A DNA stretch of 64,000 nucleotides from JBDHUW01 sp039809345 (GCA_039809345.1 JBDHUW010000001.1:140921-204920); one strand, 5' to 3'; numbered from the stretch's first letter, positions 49,920 to 62,500 are shown. Translations and numbers: made by a program. The notes: generated by a model not told the origin, from the sequence alone.

Positions 49920-52900
49920 ATGAAAGAAGAGAATAGTAAAGATCTTTACACCGACAAAAAAATTGATGCCATCAAAAATGATGTATCCAAAGAGTTTGGA
50001 AAACTTGATGAAGTTTATTGAACGAGAGACGACTTAGAGATTACCAAGGCGGGGATTGTCGTGATAGATAAATATCTGCAAGAGATCAAATCCGCAAAGG
50101 GAGAGAACTATGGTAAGCGAGCACTTGAGGCATTTACTAATTTGAAAAATTCTCTTTTGAAAGAGGCGAGTGCAATGAAATCAATGAATTTCTTTGATAC
50201 GAGAAATAACGAAAAAATCCACGATGTTGCACATAGAATTGACAATGCAGAGCGCATAGTCTTGGAGAGATTAGCCCTAAATAGAGAAACGGCATCTGTG
50301 CATCAGGCGCTTGAGAAATCTAAGCAAACATGAGATTTTTTTGAAAAACAAAGCGATGGGTCACTCCTTTTGAAAGCCGCTACGAATCAACCAAAGATTC
50401 ATGAGGTTTTGTGATGACTATTTACACAAAAAGATAAAGTATTTCGTATAGATTATGCAAATTGTACCAATCCGCAGATTAAACAAAAGATGATTAGTCA
50501 AATCTGAACTACCACCTGTATGATTGATTATGATGAAGCAACATCGACATATCTTTTGAAGGATTCTAAATGAGCGGTGATACCAAATACAAGAGCATTG
50601 ATTTGGGAGTGAGTAAAATTGACACCTATGGGAGTGATCAATTATAATGCTCAACTACAAGAAAGAGTGGAGAAAGACGCAAAGACATCTAGACTTACAG
50701 GAGACTATATGAAGAATAGGACAATAGACGCAATCAAAAATCATCCTCAATGGAGCAATATTATCGCTGGGATACCGAAGGATCTCAAATGAGAGATTAT
50801 GGATGCATCAGCTGTTGATGCAACTGTTTTGAAGGACTTTTTGTGAAAGACAGAAAAACGCATAGCAGAGATATTAGCAAACGCAAAAAAGAAATGATGG
50901 GAATTGCAGACTGAATCTGTGAGTAAGATATACACAAGAGGTTGATTGATGGAGATCCATTTTATCAGTGATGGTGCAGAAAAATCTGTGAAGCTTTGGG
51001 AAACGAAGGAGTCGTTGTGAAACGATACTCTCTATGATATATTAGATGACAACGAAGATGACTACAAAAAATATCTCCAAAACAGAATTACTTCTAAGCG
51101 GAACCAACTAGATCATGAAACGAAGCAAGAAAATATGTTTTCTCCTATAGAAGGGAAAGATGTAAAAAAGCTTACTGCTCCAGAAATACAGGCGGTATGA
51201 TGATCTTTGGTGCTATTGTCACAGTTAGTAGAGAAGATAATACAAAAAGAGTGATCTACACGAGGCAACACTGATTTCAATCTGCAAAAAGTGAAGCGTT
51301 TGATTTCCGATGGTGTGTATTCTCTGCAACAAAATGGGAAAGAGTGAATTTCTCTAGATCAATTGAATTTACAACTCAAAGCTCCACTTATCAAAGCGTG
51401 GAAAGAGCTGGTAGGATATACATGAAAGCCCCAATGAAAAGAGTGAAAAATACCAGAAGATAGGATAACTTCCAAGTTTGATGCAATATTTTCGTGAGAT
51501 AGAAATAAGGCGGTATCTGCTATCAGATGACTATGACAAGACCAAACCTTTTTTGGAAACCAACTCACGAGCTATTTAGCAGAGGATATTGTCCAAAACA
51601 AAGGTATAGAAACAAAGGATAAATGATTTACCGCCTTCTTGAAAAATATAGATACAGCGCTTACTATTCCAGAAGATGCAACTGAAGAGCAAATTAAGAA
51701 AATGAATACGCTCATTGAGTCATTTGTGAATACAGAAGATACTCTTTCTTGTATCAATCTCATGGTGAAAAACTGACTGATACCTTCAGATTGGGAAAAA
51801 ATTGACAAAGATGCGTATTTGAAAGCAGTTACGAGTATGAAAAAGAAATTACAAAGTGTCAAAGAAAGGAAAAATTCTGCGACACTAGAATCTTTGGCTA
51901 CACAGCAATTGCATGATAAGCGCGCACTAGAGAAAATAGCAAATCCATCGAAAGAAGAGCTAGCTAAACTACAGTGATTACAATATTTGATTGATAATCC
52001 AGAAGCACAAAAGATTGTCAATCAAGAAGCACTAAGAAGCGTAGAGCTCTTTAGATATGCAAGTGCTGGATATCTCATCAAAGCCGAACTTGGAAAGTTA
52101 TATATAGAGCAATGAGGCGGAGCAGTATGAGAAAATGCCGATATAGTCAATGACATTTTAGGTGTAGGTGCGTTTAATTTGTCTGATGAAAATTCAGAGT
52201 TTGCATGAGAGTTGACACAAATGGTTGTAGAGTTTATAGTGGTGTCTGTAGTGACCTGAGGAGCATGATGAGCTATGTATTTGTGAGCATTGAGAGCATG
52301 AGCAGCATGAGCAAGGTTGGCTAGAATGTCTAAACTTGCTGGGAATATTGCAAAAGTTGCCACAAGATCTAATCGCATGAGTAAACTTTCATATCACGCT
52401 TGATCAGTGCTTTTGGAGGCTCCAATTTTCAATACAGTTTCGCATGGGTTACATGCTGCAATTGAGCGTAATAACTTTGATATTTCATGGCAAAATCTAA
52501 ACCCGGTTGCACTTGAAAATCTGAAGACAGCTTCATTTTTGGGAGCATTGAGATGAGTGGCGGCACTACGCCAGGGTATGGCAAAAATCGATATGGGTAA
52601 AGCAATAAAGACTGTATGAAATTCACTTCCTGGGAAAACCGCTACGGAGCTTTCTGCGATGGTAGTCGCTGAGCAACCAATCAATTTGATTCGATGACGC
52701 GAAGTGCAAGATCCAATAACATGAGAAATACGTGTGGAAAGATGACTACATTTGCCTTCACAAAGAGAGTTGGCTCAAATGATTGCATTTATAATATGAT
52801 GACGTGCAACATCATCAATGCAAATTTGGCCAAAAGTAGAAGCAAAAATAGCTTCATGACAGTGGATGATATTAAAAGCTACTTCAAAAGATTTAGTATT

Positions 52901-54455
52901 GGCAAATAAAGCAGGCAATAAAGTTACACTTTCACAAGCGCTGAAGAACCCTGAGATATTGAATACTAAAGAGGCTGTGTCTGTAGAAAGGATCTTTGAG
53001 CAGTTTGGTAACTGAAGGTCAAAACAAGAATTTGACGCAATGATATTGAAGGCCACTGGAAGTACGAAATGATGATTAAAAGTAAGGGAGCAGTTAATCA
53101 AAGAATGAATCACAGAGCAGATGATCAAAGATTATGCAAAAGTTCTTCAGGTAGCTCCCAAAAAGCAAATCGAGAACCAATTCAACAACTTCAAAAAAAC
53201 ACCAGAGCAACAGAAGCTTGATAGCTGGAATAAGCGAGTAGAAAAGCAAGGTATGCATGAGGTGGAGGTAATACAAGCAAAAGAGCTTCTTTCAGCAATT
53301 GAAAAAACAAATCCAGAGTTGATAACTCCTGCCATGAAAAAGATTATGGAGGCGGGAGATATTACACAACTCACATGAGGAGATATCAAGCGTATGCAAA
53401 AAGAAATCGGTATTCAAAACCCAGATGGCGTATTGTGACCAGTCACTCTAAATAGACTTTCATCACATCTAGACACACAATTGTCATGAAATAGAAACCA
53501 TATAAATCCTGTAGAAAAATCTACTCGAACACAGGCAGAAGTAGAAGCAGCTTTCTTGAAATCTGCTATAGAAGTGAGACCTACTCAAAATAGTAAAAAT
53601 AAGAATGTTGTTTCTCGTATGAGAAAAGCTGGAGCCAATCAACCTAAAAGACAAGAAACTCCTGAAATTACAGCACCTAAGAATAATCAAACAGAAGCAC
53701 CGAAATCATCAAATATATTCGATAAAGCCGCTCAGGATATTGCGAATGCAATGTTTACAAAAGAGCCTACAGCATTTGAGTTGAGAGTACAAAAAGCTAC
53801 ATTTGATTTCCTAATGGGAACATCAAACCTCATCAATAAAGCGCGGGATGCGTTGTGAGCGCTTCGTATGAAGGCACTAGTAGTGAAAACAACTAAGGAA
53901 GCAGAAGAAGTAGCTACGACTACTAGCACAATCTTAGAATGAATAAAAAATAAGAAAGATGCACTGTGAACAAAGTTTAAAGAAGTATATGATGCAGCAA
54001 TCAACTTGAAAACCAATATGGTAGCATATCTCAAAACAAATATTGGTGAAGTGCAAGTCGTTGATTATGTAGCATGAAAAGATGTAGCTACTTGGAATCA
54101 ACGTAAAGCGCAATTAGAATCAAGTTTACAGAAAGCAACTGCGCCTTGAGAGATTAACTATATCAAGGAACGTATAGCGGAATGTGACAGAGGCGTGGTG
54201 TTGGAAACTATTAAAACAAAAACATCTATAGATGAAGTGGTAGCATATTTGAAAGACCCAAGTATAAGCGTGTTGTTTGAAGCTTCATGACAAAAGTATA
54301 CAGCTGCTGAGCTAGCGAATAAGGTGATAGATGTAGCAGCAGGTAGGGTGGCACCAAATTATCTGCCTCCTGAGATAAGATGAACCGTGCAGAATCTTGC
54401 AAAAGCCTCTGGATGAGTGAAGAAAATAGCCCCCCAAGCTCCTGTATCTAACTAG
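49920..54455 (+). CDS. Giant hypothetical protein (1511 residues) with a Gly/Ala-rich hydrophobic core and a peptidoglycan-binding-like motif
   Basis: I traced this frame codon by codon: 4536 nt with no TAA or TAG and about 55 TGA-Gly codons. It is not recognised as a whole. The N-terminal 750 residues are charged and mostly helical. Around residues 760-800 is a hydrophobic Gly/Ala segment (VVSVVTGGAGGAMYLGALRA, then GAAGAR) that could insert into a membrane. At about 1155-1185 GDIKRMQKEIGIQNPDGVLG followed by PVTLNRL resembles a PG_binding_1 repeat (L-Q-x-x-L-G-x-x-x-D-G-x-x-G-P-x-T). A Lys/Gln/Asn-rich linker and more helices follow. There is no signal peptide. Candidate roles include secreted toxin, cell-interaction or envelope scaffold protein; none is established. 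Confidence 0.78.
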
Positions 54456-54493
54456 TATACTAACCATTCAATTTACCTCATTATTAATAGATT

Positions 54494-54844
54494 ATGTATC
54501 TGAAAGTAAATACTCAAAATTTGGGCGCAATGCTAGCTCGTGAAAATGGAGAGAATCCAGACAGAGACTATAATGTATTAGATGAGCTCTATGAAAATCT
54601 TTCAGCTATGCAGCTGAATGTAGACGGCAACCCTATTCCTGATATGTGTTTCGAGATGGATGATAGGGAAATGGTTGCATCATTGTTCTGAGATGAAATT
54701 ATGCAGACTCGACATTCCTTTTTTGTTGGTCGTGAAAAGATGAATCCTTGAGAAATAGTATATCATACATTAGAGCGCGCCAAAAAGGTTGCTGAGGCCA
54801 ATAAGCTTGAAGGAATTTTTACAGAAATTGCCTCAGCAACCTAA
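54494..54844 (+). CDS. Hypothetical small acidic protein
   Basis: 116 residues, not recognised: starts MYLKVNTQNLGAMLARENGE, rich in Asp/Glu in the first half, and ends with a helix ERAKKVAEANKLEGIFTEIA. Two TGA-Gly codons in the second half. It follows the giant gene by 38 nt in the same orientation and converges with the MurF-like gene. Size and position suggest an accessory protein of the giant product, but that is only context. Confidence 0.6.
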
Positions 54845-54866
54845 ACTAATAGACAAAAACAGATCA

Positions 54867-56252
54867 CTACTGCGCACTTCCTAAAAACGCCTCCTTCTTA
54901 GCTTCCCATCGAGCTCACTGTCTAGTGAGCTTTTCTATATCTCTTGGATGGGCGAGGAGCGACTTTACTACTTCCTCCAAGAAGATTGTATTTTGACTTC
55001 CTTTGCAGACGATGATATATTTTTCATGTTGATGATTGTTGAGGTATTGTTGCAGATAGGCGGCTGTTTCTTGGAAATCACGGAAGTGAAGTATGCTTTG
55101 TAGGCGACCAGGGCCATTTCTTTCAAAATATGGTTCTACTACTTTGCCCATTACGTTGCCTACGAGGACGAGTGAGGCATCGAATCATTGCAAAAACATA
55201 GCGAGTTTGATGTGTTCTTTTTCTTCTTGAGATCACAGTTCACGCATATCTCAGAGTACGAAGAGGAGTTTGCGAAGTGGGTGACTCTTGTCTCTTCGAT
55301 GTGTAGCTTCTTCGAGAATTTGTTTTACACTACGAGGTGCGGCATTGTATGTAGAGTCTATGATGATACTATCAAAAAGTCATTCAAATACCGACCATCT
55401 TCCTGGCTGCAATGTGAGTGCGAGATTCTTGTGCTCTCCATCTGCAAATGCTTCCATTTTGGAAAACGTGAACGAGATTATTTCTGCTATGCAAGCTCAA
55501 ACCGCAGCATATGATAGGTGATATCTTCACAATATATTGATTCACAATGAGATACTCTTTTTGTTGTTGAAGGTCACTTTTGCGTGCTGTAGAGTAGTAC
55601 CTAGAATCCCGTATTCGCCTGTAATTCTGGCGTCTGTATCTACTTGTATGATAGTTCACTCGGTGTCTCAGTTCGCACTATAGGTGACCATATCACAAGG
55701 GATTTTGCCTAGTACGTGCGAGATATAGTGGTCGTCTTGATTGAGAAATACGATGTTGCGGGTGTTTTGCTGGAGGAGAAATTCTTCTTTTGCAATTGCA
55801 TTGGGATCTCAGAATTGCATCGAATGTACTGCGTCTATTTGTGTATGTACACTGATGTGGGGCTTGCAAATACTCAAAAGAAAAGCCATTTCTCCTGGAT
55901 GGTCTATGCCGTATTCCAATAGTAATACATCGCGTTCTGGTTGTTGTTTTACGCTAAATGTTTTGTAAAAAGCGGTCCATAGAGCACTGAGCATACCTCA
56001 TACAGTAGGTGTATATTTTTCTATGCGAAATATACTTAAACTCATCCCGAGTTCTCCATTGAAGTTTTTTGGAGAAGTGTAGAGCGAGATATTTGGGAGG
56101 AGTTGTTGAATAGTTTGTGCCAAAATCATTCTACATGATGTCTTGCCCACACTTCAGTTTATGCCTATGATATAGGGGTTGGTTTTTTTGATATACCTTC
56201 TTGCCAACCACCCCAATAGTTTGAAATACGCTTGTAGTGTTTTCTGTTTCAT
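54867..56252 (-). CDS. MurF-like Mur ligase (lacks the usual N-terminal domain)
   Basis: 461 residues. MurF adds D-Ala-D-Ala to UDP-MurNAc-tripeptide in peptidoglycan synthesis. The ATP-binding motif IIGINGSVGKTS (Gly from TGA) lies at residue about 29-40, far earlier than the roughly 105 usual in MurF, so the UDP-sugar-binding N-terminal domain is missing. DVLLLEYGIDHPGEMAFLLS with VHTQIDAVHSMQFGDPNAIA and KEEFLL matches the MurF central domain (E-x-G...T-x-x-x-x-H...IA-x-E-K), and a C-terminal Mur ligase domain is present. The total length is normal because the C-terminal part is long. A related ligase with another substrate is possible. Start 56252 is the only ATG upstream of the P-loop. 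Confidence 0.78.
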
Positions 56253-56317
56253 AGTTATGAAAAAAAGCAGATAATGTTGCCATAATCTACTTTTTTTGTA
56301 TACGAAAGCAATCTGAC

Positions 56318-57247
56318 TTATGCGAACTCAGCTATGATTTGCCATGCCACAAGCAAGAACAAGAACACGATTAATATAACATAGAATATTGTACTCAAAA
56401 TGTTTTTTGCATCTTTAACTTTGCTTTCATCTCATTGTGCTGTGAGATATTTGAACCCGGTATAAATGAGAGTAATTACCATGACGGCTCATAGTATATA
56501 TCACAAAGCCTTAGCGATTGACATCATAAATGTTTTTGCTCTTGATACAAATGAGTAGTCCTGAGCAATGAAGAACACGAAGTCGATTACTTTGATGAAT
56601 ATAAGTGCCAATAGAACATTCATAACTCATCTTTTGGCTGATTTTATTGCGTCTTCTTTGTCTAGCGCTCTGATCATATTGAATCCATACCACATCGTGA
56701 TGATGATCGCATAGAAAAATGCAAACGCTTTGAGGAATGAGAGAACTTGGAATATTACTCTTCAGATCAAATTGTTTACAAATACCGTAGAGGCATTTTC
56801 TGTTCATCATGAAAGATTGTCAATCGCCAGTCATCTTCATAGAATCCAGGTCACTCACCAAACGAGAAACGCTCCAAAGAGGAGGTACATGAAACTTCTT
56901 CTAGCTGCTTTATTTTTTCCCTCATCGTTCGGATTTAGCATGAAATCAATACCAGTCCAAGCAAAATACACAACCAATACTCATATCATGATCACTCTAA
57001 TTACTCTCAAAAGTACAGAGCTATCATTGCTAGGGTAGAAGGCCAGACGTATGTTTTCACTCAATGTACGGTCTGCGCTGATGTTGAAAGATCCAGGGCT
57101 ATAAACTGTCTCATTACCACCCGTAGGATCTGTCAATAGCTCATTTCTAAAATCTCTTGTGAAGTCTAATGCCAGTCAAAAAGCTGCATTGTAAGAAAAA
57201 ACCATTGAGATGAGTACTATACTTATAATTTTTTTGATCAGATACAT
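56318..57247 (-). CDS. Polytopic membrane protein, TrbL/VirB6-like in layout
   Basis: 309 residues. The N-terminal signal sequence MYLIKKIISIVLISMVFSYN is followed by an extracytoplasmic region of about 60 residues and then five or six membrane helices (for example VIMIGVLVVYFAWTGIDFML and ILSTIFYVILIVFLFLLVAW at the C-terminus). Numerous TGA-Gly codons lie in the helices. Together with the pilin-sized gene just upstream (57275) it resembles the VirB2-VirB6 or TrbC-TrbL pairs of type IV secretion or conjugation systems, but no ATPase of such a system is in the window. Assignment by layout only. Confidence 0.55.
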
Positions 57248-57274
57248 TTTGTTGTACTTCTAAAGATAAAGACA

Positions 57275-57766
57275 CTATAGCATATATGCCACGACAGCCA
57301 AAAATACTCTTAGTATGATATAAACACCTGTCAATATAAATATTCCGAGCGCTATGTTTTGGATTCTTTCGAGTGCTTTTTTGGTGTCCATTCCTGACTG
57401 AGCACTCGTGACCAATTGAAAACCAGATATGATAATCAGAATTGTCGCTAGAGACAGTCCAAAAAACATAAACTGCTGCAGGTAGGGTCAAATCAATACT
57501 CTGAAGCTATTGAGTGTGTTGGAAATTTTGAATCTACTATCGTAGGCTTGCTGCGCAGTATCACTAATTCAATCTAGTTTTGTTTTTTGAATAGGATTTT
57601 CTACATTTGCTTCTCACACCACACGGTCTAATATTTCTTCTGGTTGTGTATCATAACTCCCTCGTCATACTGGCTTACGCTCAGGAGTTGTTGCGGCTTC
57701 ATCCGCAAAAGTAGCCCCATGAAATAGAACAATTATTCCCAGCAAAACATATACATACTTTCTCAT
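57275..57766 (-). CDS. Small secreted/membrane protein, VirB2/TrbC pilin-like
   Basis: 163 residues: signal peptide MRKYVYVLLGIIVLFHGATF followed by an extracytoplasmic segment of about 75 residues, then two closely spaced hydrophobic helices (MFFGLSLATILIIISGFQLV and LGIFILTGVYIILRVFLAVV) joined by a polar loop containing SAQSGMDTKKALERIQ. Two helices with a short basic loop are typical of VirB2/TrbC conjugative pilins. It lies 27 nt upstream of the polytopic gene at 56318 on the same strand. The family call is tentative; a generic small membrane protein is the alternative. Confidence 0.6.
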
Positions 57767-57832
57767 ACTGATCGTGTTATAAAATATATGATATAAGTAT
57801 ACATATTGCTTGTAATGAGGCAAAATAATGGG

Positions 57833-57860
57833 TTGACAAATAGCAAAATAACTCTATAAG
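57833..57860 (+). promoter_or_regulatory. Sigma70-type promoter of the UGA-free zinc-ribbon gene
   Basis: TTGACA (57833-57838), a 16-nt spacer and TATAAG (57855-57860), about 30 nt upstream of the ATG at 57890. The same box quality and spacing occur before the other UGA-free gene (5963). Confidence 0.65.
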
Positions 57861-57889
57861 TGTCAACTTAACCAAAAACAAAAAATGTT

Positions 57890-58264
57890 ATGATACAACA
57901 CAAGCAATCTTCGGATATTTCTCATCAATGTCCCGTGTGCAGGTGCGAAACATGGAGCCCAAGTGACCACCTCGTGGACACCAACTCTTTTCCTGGAAAA
58001 GATTACGTCTGGGATAGGGTTATCTGTTCTGGATGCATGGGAGAACTCAAAACCCATGAGCATATTCCGGTTTCTATTTTCCCCAACGAAACCTACTTTG
58101 AATTAAAGTATTCTGTAGGAGAAAGATGGGTTTCTATAGAAAACCAAGAACCCTTTGGGTATGTTATTGGGGAAACCCCTGAAGGGAGGAAGAAATTTTG
58201 TGTCATGCTCGAAAGGGTTGGCGCAGATATAGTAGGGTTGGTCTATGAGGAACACCCCATCTAA
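57890..58264 (+). CDS. Small zinc-ribbon-like protein without UGA codons (possible foreign gene)
   Basis: 124 residues, not recognised. Two Cys pairs, CPVC near residue 15 and CSGC near residue 45, form a probable zinc ribbon; the rest is a compact alpha/beta domain with EPFGYVIGETPEGRKKF. All glycines use GGN codons and no TGA is in frame. The ATG at 57885 is in another frame and meets TGA at once. It has its own strong promoter and a GC-rich terminator, like the gene at 6021, and sits between genes on the opposite strand, which suggests a self-contained acquired cassette. Confidence 0.7.
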   Translation: MIQHKQSSDISHQCPVCRCETWSPSDHLVDTNSFPGKDYVWDRVICSGCMGELKTHEHIPVSIFPNETYFELKYSVGERWVSIENQEPFGYVIGETPEGRKKFCVMLERVGADIVGLVYEEHPI

Positions 58265-58291
58265 AGATTAATTAATCCCAAAAACATTAAG

Positions 58292-58320
58292 AACGGCGCG
58301 GTATTACGGCCGTTTTTATT
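58292..58320 (+). terminator. Rho-independent terminator
   Basis: A GC-rich stem AACGGC/GCCGTT followed by TTTTTATTTTTTT. It ends the UGA-free zinc-ribbon gene and abuts the convergent glycosyltransferase gene. Confidence 0.75.
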
Positions 58321-58326
58321 TTTTCA

Positions 58327-59457
58327 TTATGCAGCCTTTGAAAACGTCTCTCTTGCGTGTTGTGCTATAGCTACTCTGTTAAATGTCTTTTCAGTGAAAT
58401 TATGCAATCCTTGTATAAGATCTTGTTCGCTTTTCCCTTGAATGAGTAATCCATTCGAATCGTTGATGAGTTCGCGCGTACCACCTCCATCATACCCCAA
58501 AACTGGCACTCACAAACAGAGAGCCTCAGCAGTAGCTATTCCAAAGCTTTCTTTGGCTATGTTGATCATTCAAGTTGCTTGTTTCATGAGCGCAGCTTTT
58601 TCTTCTGCATCATGCATATATCAGACAAAGATTATAGTTGGTCATGCGATGGATTTTGCATAGTCCATATCCGGTCAATCGCCGATTATGATAAGAGGAG
58701 TCTGTGTTTGATTACATATATGTATGATGGTTGAGATCTCTCTCACATATCTTTGTACTCTTCCTACGAAGACAAAATATGGCTTGGGATTTGTATCCAC
58801 AAGCTCTTCAAAAAAGACTTTCCCTATAGTAGGGTATTGAACAACTCATGAGATATTGTACAGGCGTTTTGCCAATTCAGCAGTGTAAGAACTGTTGCAG
58901 AGAGTAGTATCATAATGCCTATATTTTTTGTCCCATGGTCTAAGGTATTGGGTCGCTAGTCGATAGAGTTGTTTGATGGGAAATGTGTGTTTTTGCATAT
59001 TGTCCGCATAGCTTTCTCGAATATATTGCATAGGAGAGTGAAGATAGAGCAATGTGTTTCACAATGCGCTATTCTCTTGCTTTTGCGTGTATGGCGCAAC
59101 GACATTCTTAGCAGCAGCAAAAGAAGAGATTACTGTCTTGTTCGGTCAAAATTGCATAATCTTTTTTCTCAACAACCAACACAATAGAGGGAAGAAGAAC
59201 ATCAGATTACGATAGTCCAATAGACGAGAGAGAAACCAAACTTTTTCTGTATTGTATCTCACAAATATATCGTTCAACCAGCGAGGCATCGCAGGCACTA
59301 TTTGTATTTTTTTCTCGTCAGCAGTGAAGTGTTCATGTATTGCAAACAATACAAAAAGCTTGCTGTTTTCACTAGCATGAGACTTGATTAGTGATTTGAG
59401 CACTATCTCTGCTCATCACTCATGGACAATTCGGTCGTGGACAAACGCTGTTTTCAT
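58327..59457 (-). CDS. Family 4-type (GT-B) glycosyltransferase
   Basis: 376 residues. The C-terminal GT1/GT4 domain is clear: YFVFVGRVQRYVREISTIIH, LIIIGDGPDMDYAKSIAG, FVGYMHDAEEKAALMKQATG and the E-x7-E motif in AKESFGIATAEALCLGVPVL followed by GYDGGGTREL. The N-terminal donor/acceptor domain includes MKTAFVHDRIVHEGGAE and a basic membrane-proximal helix (LLCWLLRKKIMQ). It transfers an activated sugar to an unknown acceptor, probably in envelope polysaccharide synthesis. Six or more TGA-Gly codons lie at family-conserved glycines. It is divergent from the VWA gene at 59536. Confidence 0.9.
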
Positions 59458-59535
59458 ATATGTGGTATATGTATTTGTGTTTGTATTTCTATAAGATATT
59501 TGTATTTTTCAGGTATTTTATTCTTTTTGCGAATC

Positions 59536-62500
59536 ATGAAGACATATCTTTTGGCTTTGGTTGCAGTCGTTGGTTTACTTTGATATGTGCTGTTTTTGTT
59601 TTTGTATGGATGGGTTAGGGGAGGAGAGTGATTCTCGCTTTCTCATTTGATATGGATTATCATGCTAGTAGGAAGTATGATTGCGCTATGGCGTATCTGA
59701 AAAGAGTCTAATGTAGAAGTAGTGGTACATGACACACGCGGACAGGACGCAGGTAAAGTAGATATTACTATGCCGAAATCAATCTCACATGATCAATTTC
59801 ACACTATTGTCTTCCCAGTTTTGTTTCTCTGTATCATCCATTTCTTTTCACCATTTGGACCGGTGTTGTGATTCGGTGATAGTCTATACTATTCGGGTTC
59901 TGAGTGGTTGATCTGAGTAATTGCTCATACACTTCGCCGTTTGGTGCTTTGAGGAACCTTGTATAATATACTTGTCTGTGTAGCGCTCATCTCACCTTTG
60001 ATGCACATGCTGTCTCATCAATTCCCGTGATGGAAATCCAATAAATATTTTTCTCGTATCAGCAATATCAGTAGTTGATTTACGGTATGATATTTCATAT
60101 TTGCTGCCATCATATTGACGTATACGATTTTTTTTGACGCGTTTGTGTGGACACCATACCTCACCACTAGGCGATGGATTTTCACGGTGCCAGTTTTGCT
60201 CTTTGTAATTTCTTATCCATTTGTTTATTACAAAAAACATCTCATTCGTGTGAGAGAAAGCGGAGCCAAATCGTCTCTTTCTCCTACCATAATGTTCTTG
60301 CTTGTCTGAGGCTGAGCAGTATTGCTGTGGAGTTTATTGTTTTCGTCAGGATTGATGTTCTCTTGAGGAATCTCTATGCCGTCTTTGAGGTCCTCAATCT
60401 TTTTCAGAATTCCAACCAAACTTGTGCAACTTTCACAAAAGCGTATGATGGAAGGGTGAGATACATACGAATCATATGAGAAAGCTCATTTCAAGTTTTT
60501 GGATCGAGCATATCAAAGGCGTTTCAACAAGTCAGCGAATACAAATGATCCAATGTTTTCTAAACTCTATGACAGTTCACCTGAAGCATACTTTGGAGAT
60601 AAGCTAAAAAATATTTCACTGAGGGGAGCAAACTCTCGATGAACAAATGCTTCAAGAGTAGGTGAAAATGCAATGGTTGCTTTGCAACTTATAGAAATAG
60701 ATGCAGCGCTCGTAGATTGAGTGATGGAGAGTAGGTATACATTGAATATGATCAATCTTACAGGAGTAAATCAAGAAGTGATCATCGACTTCCAGGTTCC
60801 AAGTACATATAGTGTGGTATCGGATTTGAAATTATGACTGAACTGAGAACTACTATGAATTGTAGCATCACGTGGTGCTGCCAACAAAGTATATCAAGAT
60901 AGTTTGAGGGTAAATACAGATCCTGCGCTTTTGGAAAAAGTATGAGCGCGTTCTTATAAACTACGTGTGTTTCCTATTCTTTCTAAGTTTGATGAAAAAA
61001 CACAATGAAGACAACGTGTCCAATTCACCGTGTACACCCCAATTCAAGCAGGAGAGCAGCTCTCATACTCTCCAAAGCTCTCTATGATCAATTTGAAAGT
61101 AGAGGATGAAACAGATCTTATCGCAAAAATATACAAAGCATGATCATTGATAAAAGAAGACAGAGTAAGCGATGATCAAGTAGAGGAGTATCTACAACAA
61201 AACCACATCATCCCTCAGGATATTTTATCACAAGTATGAACTATAAATCTTCAGAATGTGTGTTTGCCGTGAGTAGATTCAGTAGCTGAGGTAGAGACAT
61301 GATCTGAAAATAGTTCACGATTAGTAATCGATCGCCTACCTACGACAGAATTTAATTTAACACTCGAAGACAAATTGATTATTGATACCAGGGTCAACGA
61401 GATAATTGCATCACAGTGAAGAGCAACCTCTACCAAAACTCCAGCACTATCTCCATATACAATATATAATACTGGGGGAAGCCAGATTGCATTGATTGCA
61501 AATTCAAAAGCTCATCTACCTTCAAGATTTGGCTCTACTAAGTCTCCTGGCACTCCATATGGTCTTTTGTGTACTCGTAAAAAAGGACGTAGTTTAATTA
61601 TCTGAGCGGAAGCATTGGCACTGGAAGCAGATACTTATATTTGATGAGAGTTCGCTATCACATCAATGGTCCCTTTGACTGTCAATCTTGCATCAAAAGC
61701 TGAACTAGATAGGGAGTGTAGAAAGATATGAATAGACCGGGAATACTATACTGGCATCACTGATAAAAGCGTAAATGGTATTGTGTTTGCTGTAGGACTG
61801 ACAGCATGACTTGGTGTAGACGAGTATGACTCAAGTTCGAGAATAATATTAAGAAACCGAAAAACTATAGAATGATGGGTGGCTCAAGTAGACTTTTCAG
61901 ACGGCCAACCTGCACCCGCTATGACACAGGCGGAAAAAGGCCTTATAAGAAGACAGGTTACACAAGAGTATATAAGAGAAAAAAATCAAAATATGTCTCA
62001 GCTAAACCCCCTACCAACTCCACCAGTAGCACCTTCACAAAGACCAACTACAATCACAAACGAACAAATCACACAACATATAAACGATCTTGCCCAGGCT
62101 AATAAATCATCAAAGATCACAGTCTTCTTGGACAACTCTGCAAGTGTAAAAAGAAACAATATAGATAAAATGTATAGTGCGATTTTGAGTAAGATACAAA
62201 ATGCTTGATGAAAATTACAAGATGTAGATATCTATACATTCAACTTTGCTGCAACCAAAGTCGCATCTATGGATGATGTACAGTTCCGATGATACTCAGA
62301 TATTGACGCCGTAGTTGATACGATCGAAAAGGGATGAATCACAAATCAACATATTATCATCGTGACAGATGATGATTCGTTTTCTATCTCTATGCAAGAA
62401 CAAAAAAATAGAAATATCAAAAACATTGCCACCAATTCTATTGATGTACTCGTATTTGGCGATGAGGTAAAAACGTTCAAATCAGACTTCAACACTTTGA

